NCBI RefSeq assembly: GCF_000379105.1
Contig: NZ_KB900609.1
Location: 5,034,438-5,098,437 of the forward strand
Reading direction: 5' to 3'
Length of the DNA: 64,000 nucleotides
DNA from: Methylobacterium sp. WSM2598
GTDB taxonomy: Bacteria > Pseudomonadota > Alphaproteobacteria > Rhizobiales > Beijerinckiaceae
Made by a program: the position numbers and the translations under genes. The notes beneath the pieces are model-generated. The model ran no database searches and was not told where the DNA came from. It worked only from the letters and a program-made list of their open reading frames with translations. Below, piece after piece: positions 16,454 through 25,853 of the stretch. How positions within the stretch are numbered: position 1 is the first letter of the stretch; every line of letters starts with the position of its first letter.

Positions 16454-17817
16454 GCGATGCCACCGAGGACCTGGAGCACGAGGTCGAGGCGAGCCGGGCC
16501 CGGCTCGACCGCACCCTCGACAGCCTGCAGGCCCGCCTCAACGTCTCCCGCCTCGCCGAGGATCTGGTCGGCCCGAACGCGCCGGGCCCGGCGCTGAACG
16601 CGGGCGCCCGGCGCCTGCTCGACGGGGCGCGGGAGAACCTCCTCCCGACGCTCCTGGTCGGGGCCGGCCTGGGCTTCCTCCTCTACGACGCCCTGCGGCA
16701 GGAGGCGGAGCGCCGCCGCCTGCGCGTCGTTCCCGGCGCCCCCCGGACCTACGCGCGCTACGCGGACGGGCTCGAGCGCCGCGCGGCCGACGAGGACGAG
16801 GTCATCGCCCGGATCATCGCCACGATGCGGGAGGAGGGGCGCATCACCCGCGAGCGCTACGGCAGGGCGGTGCGCACCTCCCACGCCAAGAGCCACGGCC
16901 TCGCCGAGGGCACGCTGCACGTCCTCGACGGGCTGCCCCCCGAACTGCGCCAGGGCCTCTTCGCCGAGCCGCGCACCTACCCGGTGATCGCGCGCTTCTC
17001 GCACGTCCCGGGCGAGTACCTCGACGACCGCAAGGTCTCCGCGCCGCGCGGCCTCTCCCTCAAGATCTTCGGCGTCGAGGGCGAGCGCCTGCCCGGTCAC
17101 GAGGGGGAGACGACGCAGGACTTCATCCTGGACACCGGCACGACCTTCCCGGCCGCCGACGCCAAGGCCTTCCTCGCCACGATCGGCGCGCTGCGCCGGG
17201 CGACGCCCGCGCCCGTGGCGGTCAAGCAGGCCGTCTCGGCGGGCGCGCGCGCGGCGAACGCGGTGCTGAACGCGGTCGGCCTCGGCAGCGCCACCCTCGA
17301 TTTCTTCGGCCATCCGCCCTACCACCCGCTCGCCGAGGCCTATTACAGCCAGACGCCGCTGCGCTACGGCGCCTACGTCGCCAAGCTGGCGGTGCGGCCC
17401 GCGACGGAGGGGCTGCGCGCCCTGATCGGCAGGACCATCGACCTGAGCGGCGACGAGAACGCGCTGCGCCACGCGGTGACCGACTACCTCACCACCCACC
17501 CGGTCGCGTACGAGGTCGCGGTCCAGCTCTGCACCGATCCCGCGCGGATGCCGATCGAGGATGCCAGCCGGGAATGGCCGGAGGCCGAGAGCCCCTACCG
17601 CCCCGTCGCCCGGCTGATCCTGCCGGCCCAGGACAGCCAGGGCCGGATCGGCAAGGAGGAGGACTTGGCCTTCTGCCCCAGCCACACGCTGGCGGCGCAC
17701 CGGCCGCTCGGCTCGATCAACCGCGCGCGGCTGCGGGCCTACGAGGCGATGGGGACGCTGCGGCGGCAGGAGAACGGCCGCTCGACCGCCGAGCCCCGCA
17801 CCGTCGCCGAGATCTGA
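16450..17817 (+). CDS. DUF3618 domain fused to a catalase-like heme protein
   Basis: A 455-residue protein. Residues 1-45 form a DUF3618 helix pair (EVEASRARLDRTLDSLQARL) and about 65-82 a membrane segment (LLPTLLVGAGLGFLLYDAL). From about 105 to the end it resembles the short catalase-related family (SrpA/y4iL type): VRTSHAKSHGLAEGTLHV (H145/H149 near the distal heme site), PELRQGLFAEPRTYPVIARF and SAPRGLSLKIFGVEG. Classical catalases are longer, and many short ones act as peroxidases or on lipid hydroperoxides. The fusion would tether the heme domain to the inner membrane. It is translationally coupled to the gene before it. Confidence 0.75.
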   Translation: MSDATEDLEHEVEASRARLDRTLDSLQARLNVSRLAEDLVGPNAPGPALNAGARRLLDGARENLLPTLLVGAGLGFLLYDALRQEAERRRLRVVPGAPRTYARYADGLERRAADEDEVIARIIATMREEGRITRERYGRAVRTSHAKSHGLAEGTLHVLDGLPPELRQGLFAEPRTYPVIARFSHVPGEYLDDRKVSAPRGLSLKIFGVEGERLPGHEGETTQDFILDTGTTFPAADAKAFLATIGALRRATPAPVAVKQAVSAGARAANAVLNAVGLGSATLDFFGHPPYHPLAEAYYSQTPLRYGAYVAKLAVRPATEGLRALIGRTIDLSGDENALRHAVTDYLTTHPVAYEVAVQLCTDPARMPIEDASREWPEAESPYRPVARLILPAQDSQGRIGKEEDLAFCPSHTLAAHRPLGSINRARLRAYEAMGTLRRQENGRSTAEPRTVAEI

Positions 17818-17860
17818 TGCGGGGAGCGCCGTCGGGGCGGCCGAGGCGGCCGGCATACCC

Positions 17861-18130
17861 GTCCTGATCGCCCGGGCGGCCGCGCTGGCGGGGGCGCGCA
17901 ACACGGTCCAGAGCCGCGCCGCCGCCGCCCTCAACAAGGGGCTCGGCCAGCCCGTCGTCGCGGCCCCGGTGGTCACGCTCGTCAACGCGGCCGTCTCCCT
18001 CGCCGCGGCGTTCTTCCTCGGGCTCTTCGCCGAGGAGATCGACGCGGCGGGCGGCGAGCGGCGGGGCAATGTCCCGCGGGGCTTCACCCACTGGCGGTCA
18101 TCAACCACGCCGTGTGCCTCGCCGGCCTGA
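17861..18130 (+). pseudogene. Possible fragment of a DUF606 (YdcZ-like) membrane transporter
   Basis: The plus frame reads RAAALAGARNTVQSRAAAAL then NKGLGQPVVAAPVVTLVNAAVSLAAAFFLG in overlapping blocks. This resembles the first two helices of DUF606-type small permeases (AVQA.vNArLgralGsPlwAA). It then becomes non-matching and stops at 18128. There is no start codon with a ribosome-binding site. A decayed fragment is the likeliest reading, and chance similarity is possible. Confidence 0.3.
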
Positions 18131-19135
18131 TCCGCGACGCCGCGCGGGGCGGTCCCGACCCGCTCGATGCCCCAGGTGCCGCGGGCCCGCCGGGCCGCCG
18201 GACGGTCGGGCGGAGCGTCGACGCTCGCGCGGCCCCGCCAACGGGCGAGCAGTGAGACCGCGCCCGGGAGGAATAAGGGCAAGATGAAGCTTCGAAACAC
18301 GAGCTCAATCATCTTGCTTCTTGCGGAACTCGAACGAGATCCGGGCCGATCGAGCGCCAAATAGCGAATATATTCTCGGTACGCACGGCTGGTGGTGCAG
18401 ACGAACGGGCGAATCGTCCGTGCCGGTCCGAGCATTCGCCGCATGAGCTCTCATGCAGCGCTGAATCGAAAAATCCGTCTCCAGCCGTTGCAACGCAGAT
18501 TCAAATGCGTTTAAATATCGTCGGCAGGGCGGAGTCGTCATGATCGACAAAGGCCGCGAATCCGCCGAGCGTCAGCTTTCCCATATATGTCGATGAGGCA
18601 TGTCGTTTGGTATGCCAGGCACGGCCGATGATGATCGTGCCGTTCTCATCTGAGGTTCGGTGCCTGAGCCGGCCGTCAGTGTGATGGACCGCCTCAGGAG
18701 GCAATTTCCGTCATGGGCTGGGGTGGTCGAGATGCCTCGTGTCGACGGCTTTCCGCGGATCCGCGCGCTCCCCAACCTTGCGCATCCGTGGTCCGCGGCG
18801 GCCGTTGGGCGCATCTTGAGCGCCAATGCAGAATGATGTCGGTTGAATACTGTCAGGTGAAGTCCCGATCTCAGCGTTCGTGCGGAAGTTCGTGTTTGTC
18901 TGCAATGGTTGCAGGGCGGTCGGGGTCCGCAAGGCGGCCGGCCGCCAAGGTCTCGCAGATCGTGTTCGGGCGTTCTTGGCATCTTCGCTTCGCGGTGGCC
19001 GGCGCCGGCGCTGGGCCGCGACAATCGAGTCGGTGAAGCAACTTAGGCGTGAAACCAGCCCGGCCGGCCGCGTCACGACGATGCCTGCCAAGGGCCTCGG
19101 AGGCTTTCGGTTCATTCAATCGGGAGGGAAGCGCG
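18131..19135. other. Atypical low-GC stretch without a supported gene
   Basis: From about 18280 to 18920 the GC content and codon pattern differ from the flanks. A 67-codon minus-strand frame at 18501-18704 contains GTIIIGRAWHTKRHASSTYM but I do not recognise it. Other frames here are short and lack motifs. The composition suggests foreign or decayed DNA just upstream of the lysozyme-subtilase locus. Confidence 0.35.
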
Positions 19136-22057
19136 ATGACGGATGCGGGCGAGGCGGATCTCGGGGCCGCCGATGCGGGATTCGCGACCACGGCGGCGCA
19201 TAGCGAGCGCGACGTCGCCCAGGGCGTCACGCGCTGGTTGATCGCCAATTTCCGATCCGAACTCGCGGACGCGACGCGATCGACGCCGTTCACGGTGCCG
19301 CTGCTGTGCGCCATCGCCTGCCGCGAGGCCGGCATGTACTGGCTCCCGCTGACGCCGCACAGGGGGGCCGCGGAGATCCTCGGTCTGTGCGTGTACGACG
19401 CCAGCGGCGACGTAGCCGGCGCGCCCCGAACCGCGTTCCCGATCAATACAGCTCAGTTCAGACTCACGTATGGGGATGCGTTCACGCAGCTCCTGATCGC
19501 CGAAACGAACAAGGCGAGGGCCGCGCGCGGCCTCAGCCCGGCCTCGATGATTTACAAAGGTTACGGTATATTCCAATACGATCTGCAGCATGTCCGTACG
19601 GACGAAGCGTTCTTTCGTCAGAAGAAATGGTATTTGTTTGATGAGTGTGTGAGCAGAGTCGTATCTGAGCTTACAAGCAAGTATGAAGCGACCGGGAACA
19701 TTCAGGAAGCTGTCCGCGCTTACAACGGATCTGGCCAGAAAGCCCGTCAATACGCTCAGGATGTGATGAGATTGCTGCCATATTGTGAGGAGGCGGCGGG
19801 TTCTCCACAGATTGCATCGCTCGCCTCTGCATCGCTCTCCTCTGCGGCGCGCGATGGCGGGGCGGTCCTCGGCGCGATGGATCCGCAGGACGCCTCGGAC
19901 GACGACCCGGGCGCCCCCGCTCCGACCGACGTCACCGAGGTCGCGGACGAGGACACCGCCCGCCTCCTCGCCAATCTCGGATACTCGGTCGATGCGGAGA
20001 GTGCCGCGCCGGCGGAACCGGGCGTCGCGGCCGTCGGCGACACGGCCTTCGACCTCGCGCGGGCGCGGGCCTTCCTCGACGCGTGCCGGACCGCGAGGCC
20101 GCGCGTCACCTACGGCCTCGGGCAGAAGGTGCCGTTCCTCGATGCCGTCCCGGGACGCGACTTCACGCAGGTCGATTGCAGCGGTTTCGTCCGACAGGTC
20201 GTCCGGCTCGCCACGACCCCGTCGCTGAGTTTCCCCGACGGCTCGGTCAATCAGCACCAATGGGCGCGCGCGAGGGGTTTGGAGACCTCGTCCGTGGCGG
20301 AGGGCAGGGCCACGGACGACGTGGTCCGGATCGCGTTCCTGCGGCCGCAGGACGCCGGTCGCAAGAGGATCGGACACGTCGTGCTGATCGCCAACGGCGA
20401 GACGCTCGAATCCCACGGCGGCGTGGGTCCGGATTCGCGGCCCTGGACGGGGACCGGCTGGCAGGCGAAGGCCTTCGTCTACGTCCTGGCTCGCGACGCT
20501 CGGATCCGCGCGGCGGCTTCGGCGGAGCGGTTCGCGGCGGCGCGGACCGAGTCCGTGGCCAAGCCCAGCATCGTTCGGACCCTCGAGAGCGCGACGATGC
20601 GCCGGACCACGGCCAGCATCTTCACCACGCAGGCTCTGCCGCAGCACCACGACGACATCCTCGTCGTGACCATGCGGCCCGGACCGGCGGAGGCTCCCGC
20701 GGCGGCGGGGATGGCGATGGGGATGGCGCCGGCGCCGGAGACGCCCGGCCTGGGTGCGCTGTCGTATTTCGCCCGCGCGGGACGCATCAAGCGGGTCGTT
20801 CCGCTGCGCGCGAGCGAGGAGGCGGTGACGGCGCCGTCCCCGATGGCCGCGGCCGCCGCGATGATGGGGTTCCACCGTCCCGCCGGAGCACCCGACGTCG
20901 GCGCCCCGGTCCGCTTCATCGAGATGATGGACGGTCAGGACGCGAAGCAGCTGCACGGCGCTCTGGCGAGCGACCCGAGCGTTCTCTCGGTGTCGCAGGT
21001 TCCGGTCCGCTACCTCGCCGCGCGGCGCGCGGGGCGCACGGCCGCCGGCGGCGGTCTCGGGATCGCCGCGGCGCCGCCCGCGGCATCGCTGCTCTGGAAC
21101 CTCGCCAAGATCCGCTGGCAGGAGGCGCGTGCGGCTGCCGGCTTCCAGGAGGCAACCCGGGTGAGGGTCGCGGTGCTGGACACCGGCGTCGATGCCAAGC
21201 ACCCGAGCCTGCGGGTGTCCAATTATTACTGGCAGAACGCTGATCTGACGCGGCCCGTCTCGGAGCTCGATCTGATCGGGCACGGGACGCATGTCTCGGG
21301 AACGATCGCTGCGCTGATCGCCAGCGGCGTCTCGGTTCAAGGGGTGTGTGCCTGCCAACTTGATGTCTGGAAGATCTTCGATGATGAGCCGACCTACGCG
21401 CCCGGCCAAGGAGCTTTCGTCTATTACGTGAATCCGATCCTGTACCGTCGTGCCTTGGCCGCGTGCGTGGACGACCCGCCCCACGTCGTGAACCTGAGCA
21501 TCGGCGGGCCGGCCGTTCCCGATCCGACCGAGCGGACCCTGTTCGAACAGCTGCTCGCGTCCGGCGTGACGATCTGCGCGGCGATGGGCAATGATCGCCA
21601 GTATGGCAGCCCGACCTCGTACCCGGCCGCGATACCGGGGGTCGTCGCGGTCGGCGCGACGGGGCTGGACGACAGGGTGACGCTCTTCTCGAACAGCGGA
21701 AACCACATCGCGGTCGCGGCGCCCGGGAAGGCCATCTGGTCGACGCTCCCCCGGTATGACGGCCAGACCGCCTTCGGCATCGCGTACGGCCCGGACGGGC
21801 GGCCGCAGCCGGGAGCCAGGGTCCGCCGCGAGTGCAACTACGACGCCTGGGATGGAACTTCCATGGCAACACCCCATGTGACGGGGAGCGCGGCGCTCCT
21901 GATCGCCAAGAGCATCGCTGCCGGTGGCGAACTCAAGCCCGATCAGGTGAGAGCCGCCCTGATGACGTCGGCCGACAAGGTGCAGGCGATGAATGGAGCG
22001 GATTTCAGCGCCGACTACGGTGCGGGGCGGATCAACCTGCTCAAATTGTTGCAATGA
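19136..22057 (+). CDS. Three-domain protein: lysozyme-like + NlpC/P60 + subtilisin-like peptidase
   Basis: A 973-residue protein with no evident signal peptide. Residues 45-220 look like a lysozyme/transglycosylase fold (CREAGMYWLPL with E64 as candidate acid, YKGYGIFQYDLQ at 140-151, EAVRAYNGSGQKARQYA). Residues 310-465 are an NlpC/P60-type cysteine peptidase (C348 in QVDCSGFVRQ, H414 in RIGHVVLIAN, H427 in ESHGG). After a linker and a propeptide-like stretch (about 590-665), residues 666-973 form an S8 peptidase with the full triad: D682 (VLDTGVD), H716 (GHGTHVSG) and S909 (DGTSMATPH). Peptidoglycan and protein substrates are inferred. The GGGAGGGAA Shine-Dalgarno supports the ATG at 19136. 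A small I9-like gene follows directly. Confidence 0.8.
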   Translation: MTDAGEADLGAADAGFATTAAHSERDVAQGVTRWLIANFRSELADATRSTPFTVPLLCAIACREAGMYWLPLTPHRGAAEILGLCVYDASGDVAGAPRTAFPINTAQFRLTYGDAFTQLLIAETNKARAARGLSPASMIYKGYGIFQYDLQHVRTDEAFFRQKKWYLFDECVSRVVSELTSKYEATGNIQEAVRAYNGSGQKARQYAQDVMRLLPYCEEAAGSPQIASLASASLSSAARDGGAVLGAMDPQDASDDDPGAPAPTDVTEVADEDTARLLANLGYSVDAESAAPAEPGVAAVGDTAFDLARARAFLDACRTARPRVTYGLGQKVPFLDAVPGRDFTQVDCSGFVRQVVRLATTPSLSFPDGSVNQHQWARARGLETSSVAEGRATDDVVRIAFLRPQDAGRKRIGHVVLIANGETLESHGGVGPDSRPWTGTGWQAKAFVYVLARDARIRAAASAERFAAARTESVAKPSIVRTLESATMRRTTASIFTTQALPQHHDDILVVTMRPGPAEAPAAAGMAMGMAPAPETPGLGALSYFARAGRIKRVVPLRASEEAVTAPSPMAAAAAMMGFHRPAGAPDVGAPVRFIEMMDGQDAKQLHGALASDPSVLSVSQVPVRYLAARRAGRTAAGGGLGIAAAPPAASLLWNLAKIRWQEARAAAGFQEATRVRVAVLDTGVDAKHPSLRVSNYYWQNADLTRPVSELDLIGHGTHVSGTIAALIASGVSVQGVCACQLDVWKIFDDEPTYAPGQGAFVYYVNPILYRRALAACVDDPPHVVNLSIGGPAVPDPTERTLFEQLLASGVTICAAMGNDRQYGSPTSYPAAIPGVVAVGATGLDDRVTLFSNSGNHIAVAAPGKAIWSTLPRYDGQTAFGIAYGPDGRPQPGARVRRECNYDAWDGTSMATPHVTGSAALLIAKSIAAGGELKPDQVRAALMTSADKVQAMNGADFSADYGAGRINLLKLLQ

Positions 22058-22068
22058 AGGTGCCGACG

Positions 22069-22323
22069 ATGAGCAGTGTCATGTTCACTTTTGGCGAGCA
22101 CACACCGGAGCATCTGCAGGACACTCTCGGCGACCGCATCAAGCAAATTCCGGGCGTTCGCAGTGTCGGCAGGATTAGCCCTGGTGCGAAAAAGCCTGAA
22201 TTGCGGCGTCTATGGTATGCCGAAGTGTTGAATTCGGATGCGGCTTCGGCCTTGGTCGCTCAATTGAGGGAGCAGGACGGGATCGTGTCGGCCGAACTGC
22301 CGGCGGAGCGCGGTCTCATCTAG
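22069..22323 (+). CDS. Small I9-like (subtilisin propeptide/inhibitor) protein
   Basis: An 84-residue protein (SSVMFTFGEHTPEHLQDTLG, then DRIKQIPGVRSVGRI, then WYAEV and AALVAQLREQDGIVSAELPA). The strand-helix-strand-strand-helix-strand pattern with PGVRSV and DGIVSAEL matches the inhibitor-I9/propeptide fold of subtilases. It begins at the stop of the lysozyme-NlpC-subtilase gene. ATG 22054 overlaps that stop, while ATG 22069 is better placed behind AAGGTG. I infer that it acts in trans as folding chaperone or inhibitor of the S8 domain. Its TAG stop lies at the edge of a dispersed repeat. Confidence 0.6.
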   Translation: MSSVMFTFGEHTPEHLQDTLGDRIKQIPGVRSVGRISPGAKKPELRRLWYAEVLNSDAASALVAQLREQDGIVSAELPAERGLI

Positions 22324-22420
22324 ACCAGCGCACGATCGCGTTGCGATCGGGCGCTGGTCTCGGTTTGTGATTGTGCCGCATTGCCTTCGACGGACCGGCA
22401 TCCCCTTCGTCGGACAAGGC
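22320..22420 (+). repeat. Two-hairpin Rhizobiales-type dispersed repeat, copy 1
   Basis: Begins CTAGACCAGCGC. A first hairpin pairs CCAGCGC/GCGCTGG around CGATCGC-GTT-GCGATCG. A spacer TTGTGATTGTGCCGC follows, then a second part with GACGGACCGGCATCCCCTTC. The layout matches the copy at 38025-38130. I recognise this class (GCATTTTC.GACGAAGTGG) as widespread in Rhizobiales genomes. The TAG within its first bases is the stop codon of the I9-like gene. Confidence 0.7.
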
Positions 22421-23318
22421 TCTGGAGGCTTGGCCGGGAAAGACCGGCCGCGGCGCGAGCCGTCGCCTCGCTGAGCGTGTCCCGGCATCGGCCGGCCCGC
22501 GCGCCGTTCCGGGCGGGGCGGAGCCCGTCCCCGGATTCTCGTCCCGGACCGGTGCGGTCGGGGTGCCGTCCCGGGGATCGACCGCGAGGACGGCCGGGAG
22601 TCGGGAGGGCTCGCCGTCGGGCCGCGGCCGGATGGCGTGAGGAAGGTGCGGGCGGTCTCCTCCTCGACGCTGCGGGATCCGCGGCGCGCCGGGCCCGGTG
22701 ATGTGGGAGACGGCCATCGGCCCGCCGGGCCGTCCGGATCCTCCAAGTGCCGGCGGCGATCCGCCGGCGCGGATCCGTCCTCCTCGAAAAGAGAATGACG
22801 TTGGGTCAAGAGCTTGCGCCGCGCGCGGAGCCCCTCGGCGGCGGTGCCGGGCCCGCGCGGGCGTCGCGAAAATCCAAGTCATTCGCCGCGCGGTCCATCG
22901 TCAGGCGGCCGCGACGCGCGCATGCTCCCGGGTCGGGCCGCTCGCCTCGACGCGGGCGGTCCCGGGAGTGAAACCACCGCAGGAGGCGCCCGTGCCCGGC
23001 CAGGTCATGCGCGGCCATGTCGTGCCCCGGCCATGTCGTGGCCGGCCATGTCTGCGCGACCATGCCACGCGCGGCCGACCCGTCCGCAGCCGGACCGTCC
23101 CCAGCCGGGTCTCGGCCGTCGGAGGCGCCGCGGCGGCCCTCGTCGCGACCGGCGTCGGGTCGGCCGGCGACGGCGGCGTCCTGCGCCCCGCTGGGATCCC
23201 CCCGCGCCGCGCCCCCGGATGACCGAGTTTCCGCGCCTGCGCGGCCGGCTCCGCAGCCCCGCGCCGCACCCCTCGCAGCGAATGCGAGCCCCCCGACAGA
23301 AAGAAGGATACCAGCGCG
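22421..23318. other. Intergenic region upstream of the MFS transporter
   Basis: About 900 bases of very GC-rich DNA with many overlapping frames but no recognisable protein. The promoter of the transporter gene should be in its right-hand part. The motif CCATGTCGTG-like repeats around 23000-23060 (CATGTCGTGCCCCGGCCATG) give a short imperfect direct repeat of unknown meaning. Confidence 0.35.
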
Positions 23319-24683
23319 ATGAATCACGGTGCCGTGAACGTCCAGAGCTTCCTGAACGAGCACCCGTTCTCCCCGTTCCAGTGGATCATCTTCGCGCTCT
23401 GCTTCCTGATCGTGCTGCTGGACGGGTTCGACACGGCCGCGATCGGCTACATCGCGCCGTCCCTGATCTCCGAATGGGGGGTGACGCGGCCCGCGCTCGC
23501 CCCGGTCCTGAGCGCGGCCCTGTTCGGGCTGGCGGCCGGCGCGCTCGCGGCCGGGCCGCTCGCCGACCGGCTCGGGCGCAGGCTGGTCCTGATCGGCGCG
23601 GTCCTGGTCTTCGGCGCCGCCTGCCTGTGCTCCGCCTTCGCGGGCGACCTCGACCACCTGGTGATCTGGCGCTTCGTCACGGGCCTGGGCCTGGGCGCCG
23701 CCATGCCCAACGCCGTGACGCTGATGAGCGAGTACTGCCCGGACGCCCGGCGGGCGACCCTGACCAACATGATGTTCTGCGGCTTCCCCCTCGGCGCCGC
23801 CTTCGGGGGCTTCCTCGCCGCCTGGATGATCCCGCAATTCGGCTGGCGCAGCGTCCTGGTGCTCGGGGGCGTCGTCCCGCTCCTCCTCACCGTGCTGATG
23901 ATCGCGCTGCTGCCGGAATCCGTGCGCTACATGGTCGCCAGGGGACAGCCGAGCGAGCGCGTCCGCGCCGTGCTGGGCCGCATCTCCCGCGCGGCCGCCG
24001 AGGCGCGCGCCTTCACCATGACCGAGGCGGCGCCCGTTGCCGGCGAGGCCCGGAGCGGCGTCGGCCTCGTGCTCTCGGGCGCCTACGTGGTCGGCTCGGC
24101 GATGCTGTGGCTGGCCTACTTCATGGGGCTGGTGATCTTCTACGCGCTGATCAACTGGATGCCGATCCTGTTCAAGGATGCCGGCATGGACGCCAGGACC
24201 GCCGCGCTCATCGCCGCCCTGTTCCCCCTCGGCGGGGTGGGCGCGATCTTCCTCGGCTGGCTGATGGATCGCGCCAACGGGAACCTCGTCATCGCGGCCG
24301 GCTACGCGCTGACCGCCCTCGCGATCTGGGCGATCGGCCTGGTCTCCGGCGTGCTGGGCCTCCTGGTCCTGTTCGTGTTCGTCGGCGGCACCCTGATGAA
24401 CACCGCCCAATCGTCGATGCCGGCCCTGGCCGCCGCCTTCTATCCCACCCAGGGGCGCGCCACGGGGGTGGGCTGGATGCTGGGCCTGGGGCGCTTCGGC
24501 GGCATCGCCGGCTCCTTCCTGGTCGCCGAGCTCTCGCGCCGGCAGCTGAGCTTCGGGGCCATCTTCGCGATCGTGGCCGTCCCGGGCCTGATCGCGGCCG
24601 CCGCCCTGGTGATCAAGCAGCTCGCCCATCCGGAGGATCGGGCGGCCCGCGCCGCCGCCGGAGGCGAGGCGCTGGGGCATTGA
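23319..24683 (+). CDS. pcaK: MFS transporter, aromatic acid:H+ symporter type (PcaK-like)
   Basis: A 454-residue, 12-helix inner-membrane symporter. The family marker LLDGFDTAAIGYIAPSL is in helix 1, the MFS loop motif appears as GPLADRLGRR, and LPESVRYMVARGQ follows helix 6. These place it with the PcaK/BenK group that imports 4-hydroxybenzoate, protocatechuate or benzoate. No aromatic catabolic gene is adjacent, so the substrate is inferred from family membership only. AAGAAGGA precedes the ATG by about 10 bases. It appears to be a single-gene unit. Confidence 0.85.
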   Translation: MNHGAVNVQSFLNEHPFSPFQWIIFALCFLIVLLDGFDTAAIGYIAPSLISEWGVTRPALAPVLSAALFGLAAGALAAGPLADRLGRRLVLIGAVLVFGAACLCSAFAGDLDHLVIWRFVTGLGLGAAMPNAVTLMSEYCPDARRATLTNMMFCGFPLGAAFGGFLAAWMIPQFGWRSVLVLGGVVPLLLTVLMIALLPESVRYMVARGQPSERVRAVLGRISRAAAEARAFTMTEAAPVAGEARSGVGLVLSGAYVVGSAMLWLAYFMGLVIFYALINWMPILFKDAGMDARTAALIAALFPLGGVGAIFLGWLMDRANGNLVIAAGYALTALAIWAIGLVSGVLGLLVLFVFVGGTLMNTAQSSMPALAAAFYPTQGRATGVGWMLGLGRFGGIAGSFLVAELSRRQLSFGAIFAIVAVPGLIAAAALVIKQLAHPEDRAARAAAGGEALGH

Positions 24684-24843
24684 GCGGCCCGGTGCGCGCC
24701 TCGCCCCGCTGCCGGGCCAAGCACTACCTGCGGGATTGACGGTAGTCCCGCTCGCGCGATGGCTAAACTCGGAGTTGTCGGGGGAAGAGCGATCCTATAG
24801 AACCGGAAAGTCATCGTCAGATGGCACCAAACGGAGCCCTGAC

Positions 24844-24880
24844 TGCCGGCCTGGATATCTATCTGGGCCGGCATTTCTTT
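24844..24880 (+). terminator. Intrinsic terminator
   Basis: Perfect 8-bp stem TGCCGGCC/GGCCGGCA with a 14-base loop, followed by TTTCTTT. It lies about 160 bases after the transporter stop. The intervening lower-GC segment (24730-24840) could be a long 3' leader or a small separate transcript. Confidence 0.65.
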
Positions 24881-25037
24881 GCGCGCAACAGACTCGCGGG
24901 TGCGCAGGACGCTCGAATGGGCGGCGGCTCCGGGGTGCCGCGCCGGTTTCCGGCCGGGGCGGGACCGATCGACTTGACGGCCCGCCCCGCGCCGTGATCT
25001 CCAGCCGGTTCGACCGTCCGCGGAGGATCGCGAGCCC

Positions 25038-25853
25038 GTGCGCGCCCGCAAGTTCGTCCTGCAAGCGCTCGACCCGGCGACGGGATCGCCCCGCGTCGAG
25101 GCCCTGCTCAGGATCCGGGATCTGGAGGCGCTGCGCGCCGCCCTCGGTCTCGCGGACGGAGAGGATCCCGATCTGCGGGCCGTCCACGAGGTCGCGCCCG
25201 ACGCGCTGGACAGGCTCGGCGCGCTGTCCGACCCGCCCTTCGCGCCGGACCCGGTCTTCACCCAGCTCGATCCCTGGCACGGGCTGCGCGAGGTGCCCTA
25301 CCTGGTCCACACCGGCTTCGAATTGCCGCTGATGCTGGAGGGCCGCAAGCCGCTCGCGGTCTTCTCCGACCTGTACCCGGTCGACTGGCTCGACGAGCTG
25401 CTGGCCCGGTTCGATCCGGCCGTGTCCGAGGGACGGATCGTGCGCAGGCTCGTCGACCGGCCCGCCTCCGGTCCGCGGAGCGCCGGCGAGCCGTGCGGCC
25501 TCCGCATCCGCGAGGCGTACTTCGCGCTGCCGGGAGAGGAGTGGCGCATCGACGCCGCCATCCGCCTGCGCAGGGAGGTGTCGTCGGGCTGGACCGAGGC
25601 CATGGAGCGGCGCGAGGGCGCGCTCCTCGGCTACGAGGATTGGCAGAACGACTGGTGGATCGCGCACCGGTTCCGGCGCCTGTCCGGCACGGCGCCGGCC
25701 GATCCGTGCCGGGGAGCCCTCGGGCCCGCGGACCAGGGCGCCCGTCCCGTCGCGGCGCGGCGGGATGCGGCCGGTCCAGGGCTCGCGGGCGCACCGTCGC
25801 CGGAGGGTGGCCGTCAAGAAAAAGGGCCGCCCGAGGGGCGGCCCGAAGTGTAG
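25038..25853 (+). CDS. Conserved-looking hypothetical protein
   Basis: A 271-residue soluble protein with no signal peptide or membrane segment. Residues 1-210 have balanced composition and look folded (RKFVLQALDPATG, RIRDLEALRAALGL, HTGFELPLMLEGRKPLAVFS, LGYEDWQNDWWIAHR). The last 60 residues are Pro/Gly/Arg-rich and probably disordered. I do not recognise the family. The start is GTG at 25038. The 3' end contains a strong hairpin that works as a terminator for the opposite strand. Confidence 0.6.
   Translation: MRARKFVLQALDPATGSPRVEALLRIRDLEALRAALGLADGEDPDLRAVHEVAPDALDRLGALSDPPFAPDPVFTQLDPWHGLREVPYLVHTGFELPLMLEGRKPLAVFSDLYPVDWLDELLARFDPAVSEGRIVRRLVDRPASGPRSAGEPCGLRIREAYFALPGEEWRIDAAIRLRREVSSGWTEAMERREGALLGYEDWQNDWWIAHRFRRLSGTAPADPCRGALGPADQGARPVAARRDAAGPGLAGAPSPEGGRQEKGPPEGRPEV
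25816..25844 (-). terminator. Strong intrinsic terminator on the minus strand
   Basis: Read on the minus strand: a perfect 9-bp stem GGGCCGCCC/GGGCGGCCC with a 3-base CTC loop, followed by TTTTTCTT. It is a textbook rho-independent terminator, yet no minus-strand gene is evident immediately upstream (25845-26330). It overlaps the 3' end of the plus-strand gene. Confidence 0.75.

Noticed and set aside
18501..18704. Short minus-strand frame with IIIGRAWHTK, considered as a DUF736-like protein
   Set aside because: Similarity is limited to a few residues and the remainder does not follow the family.
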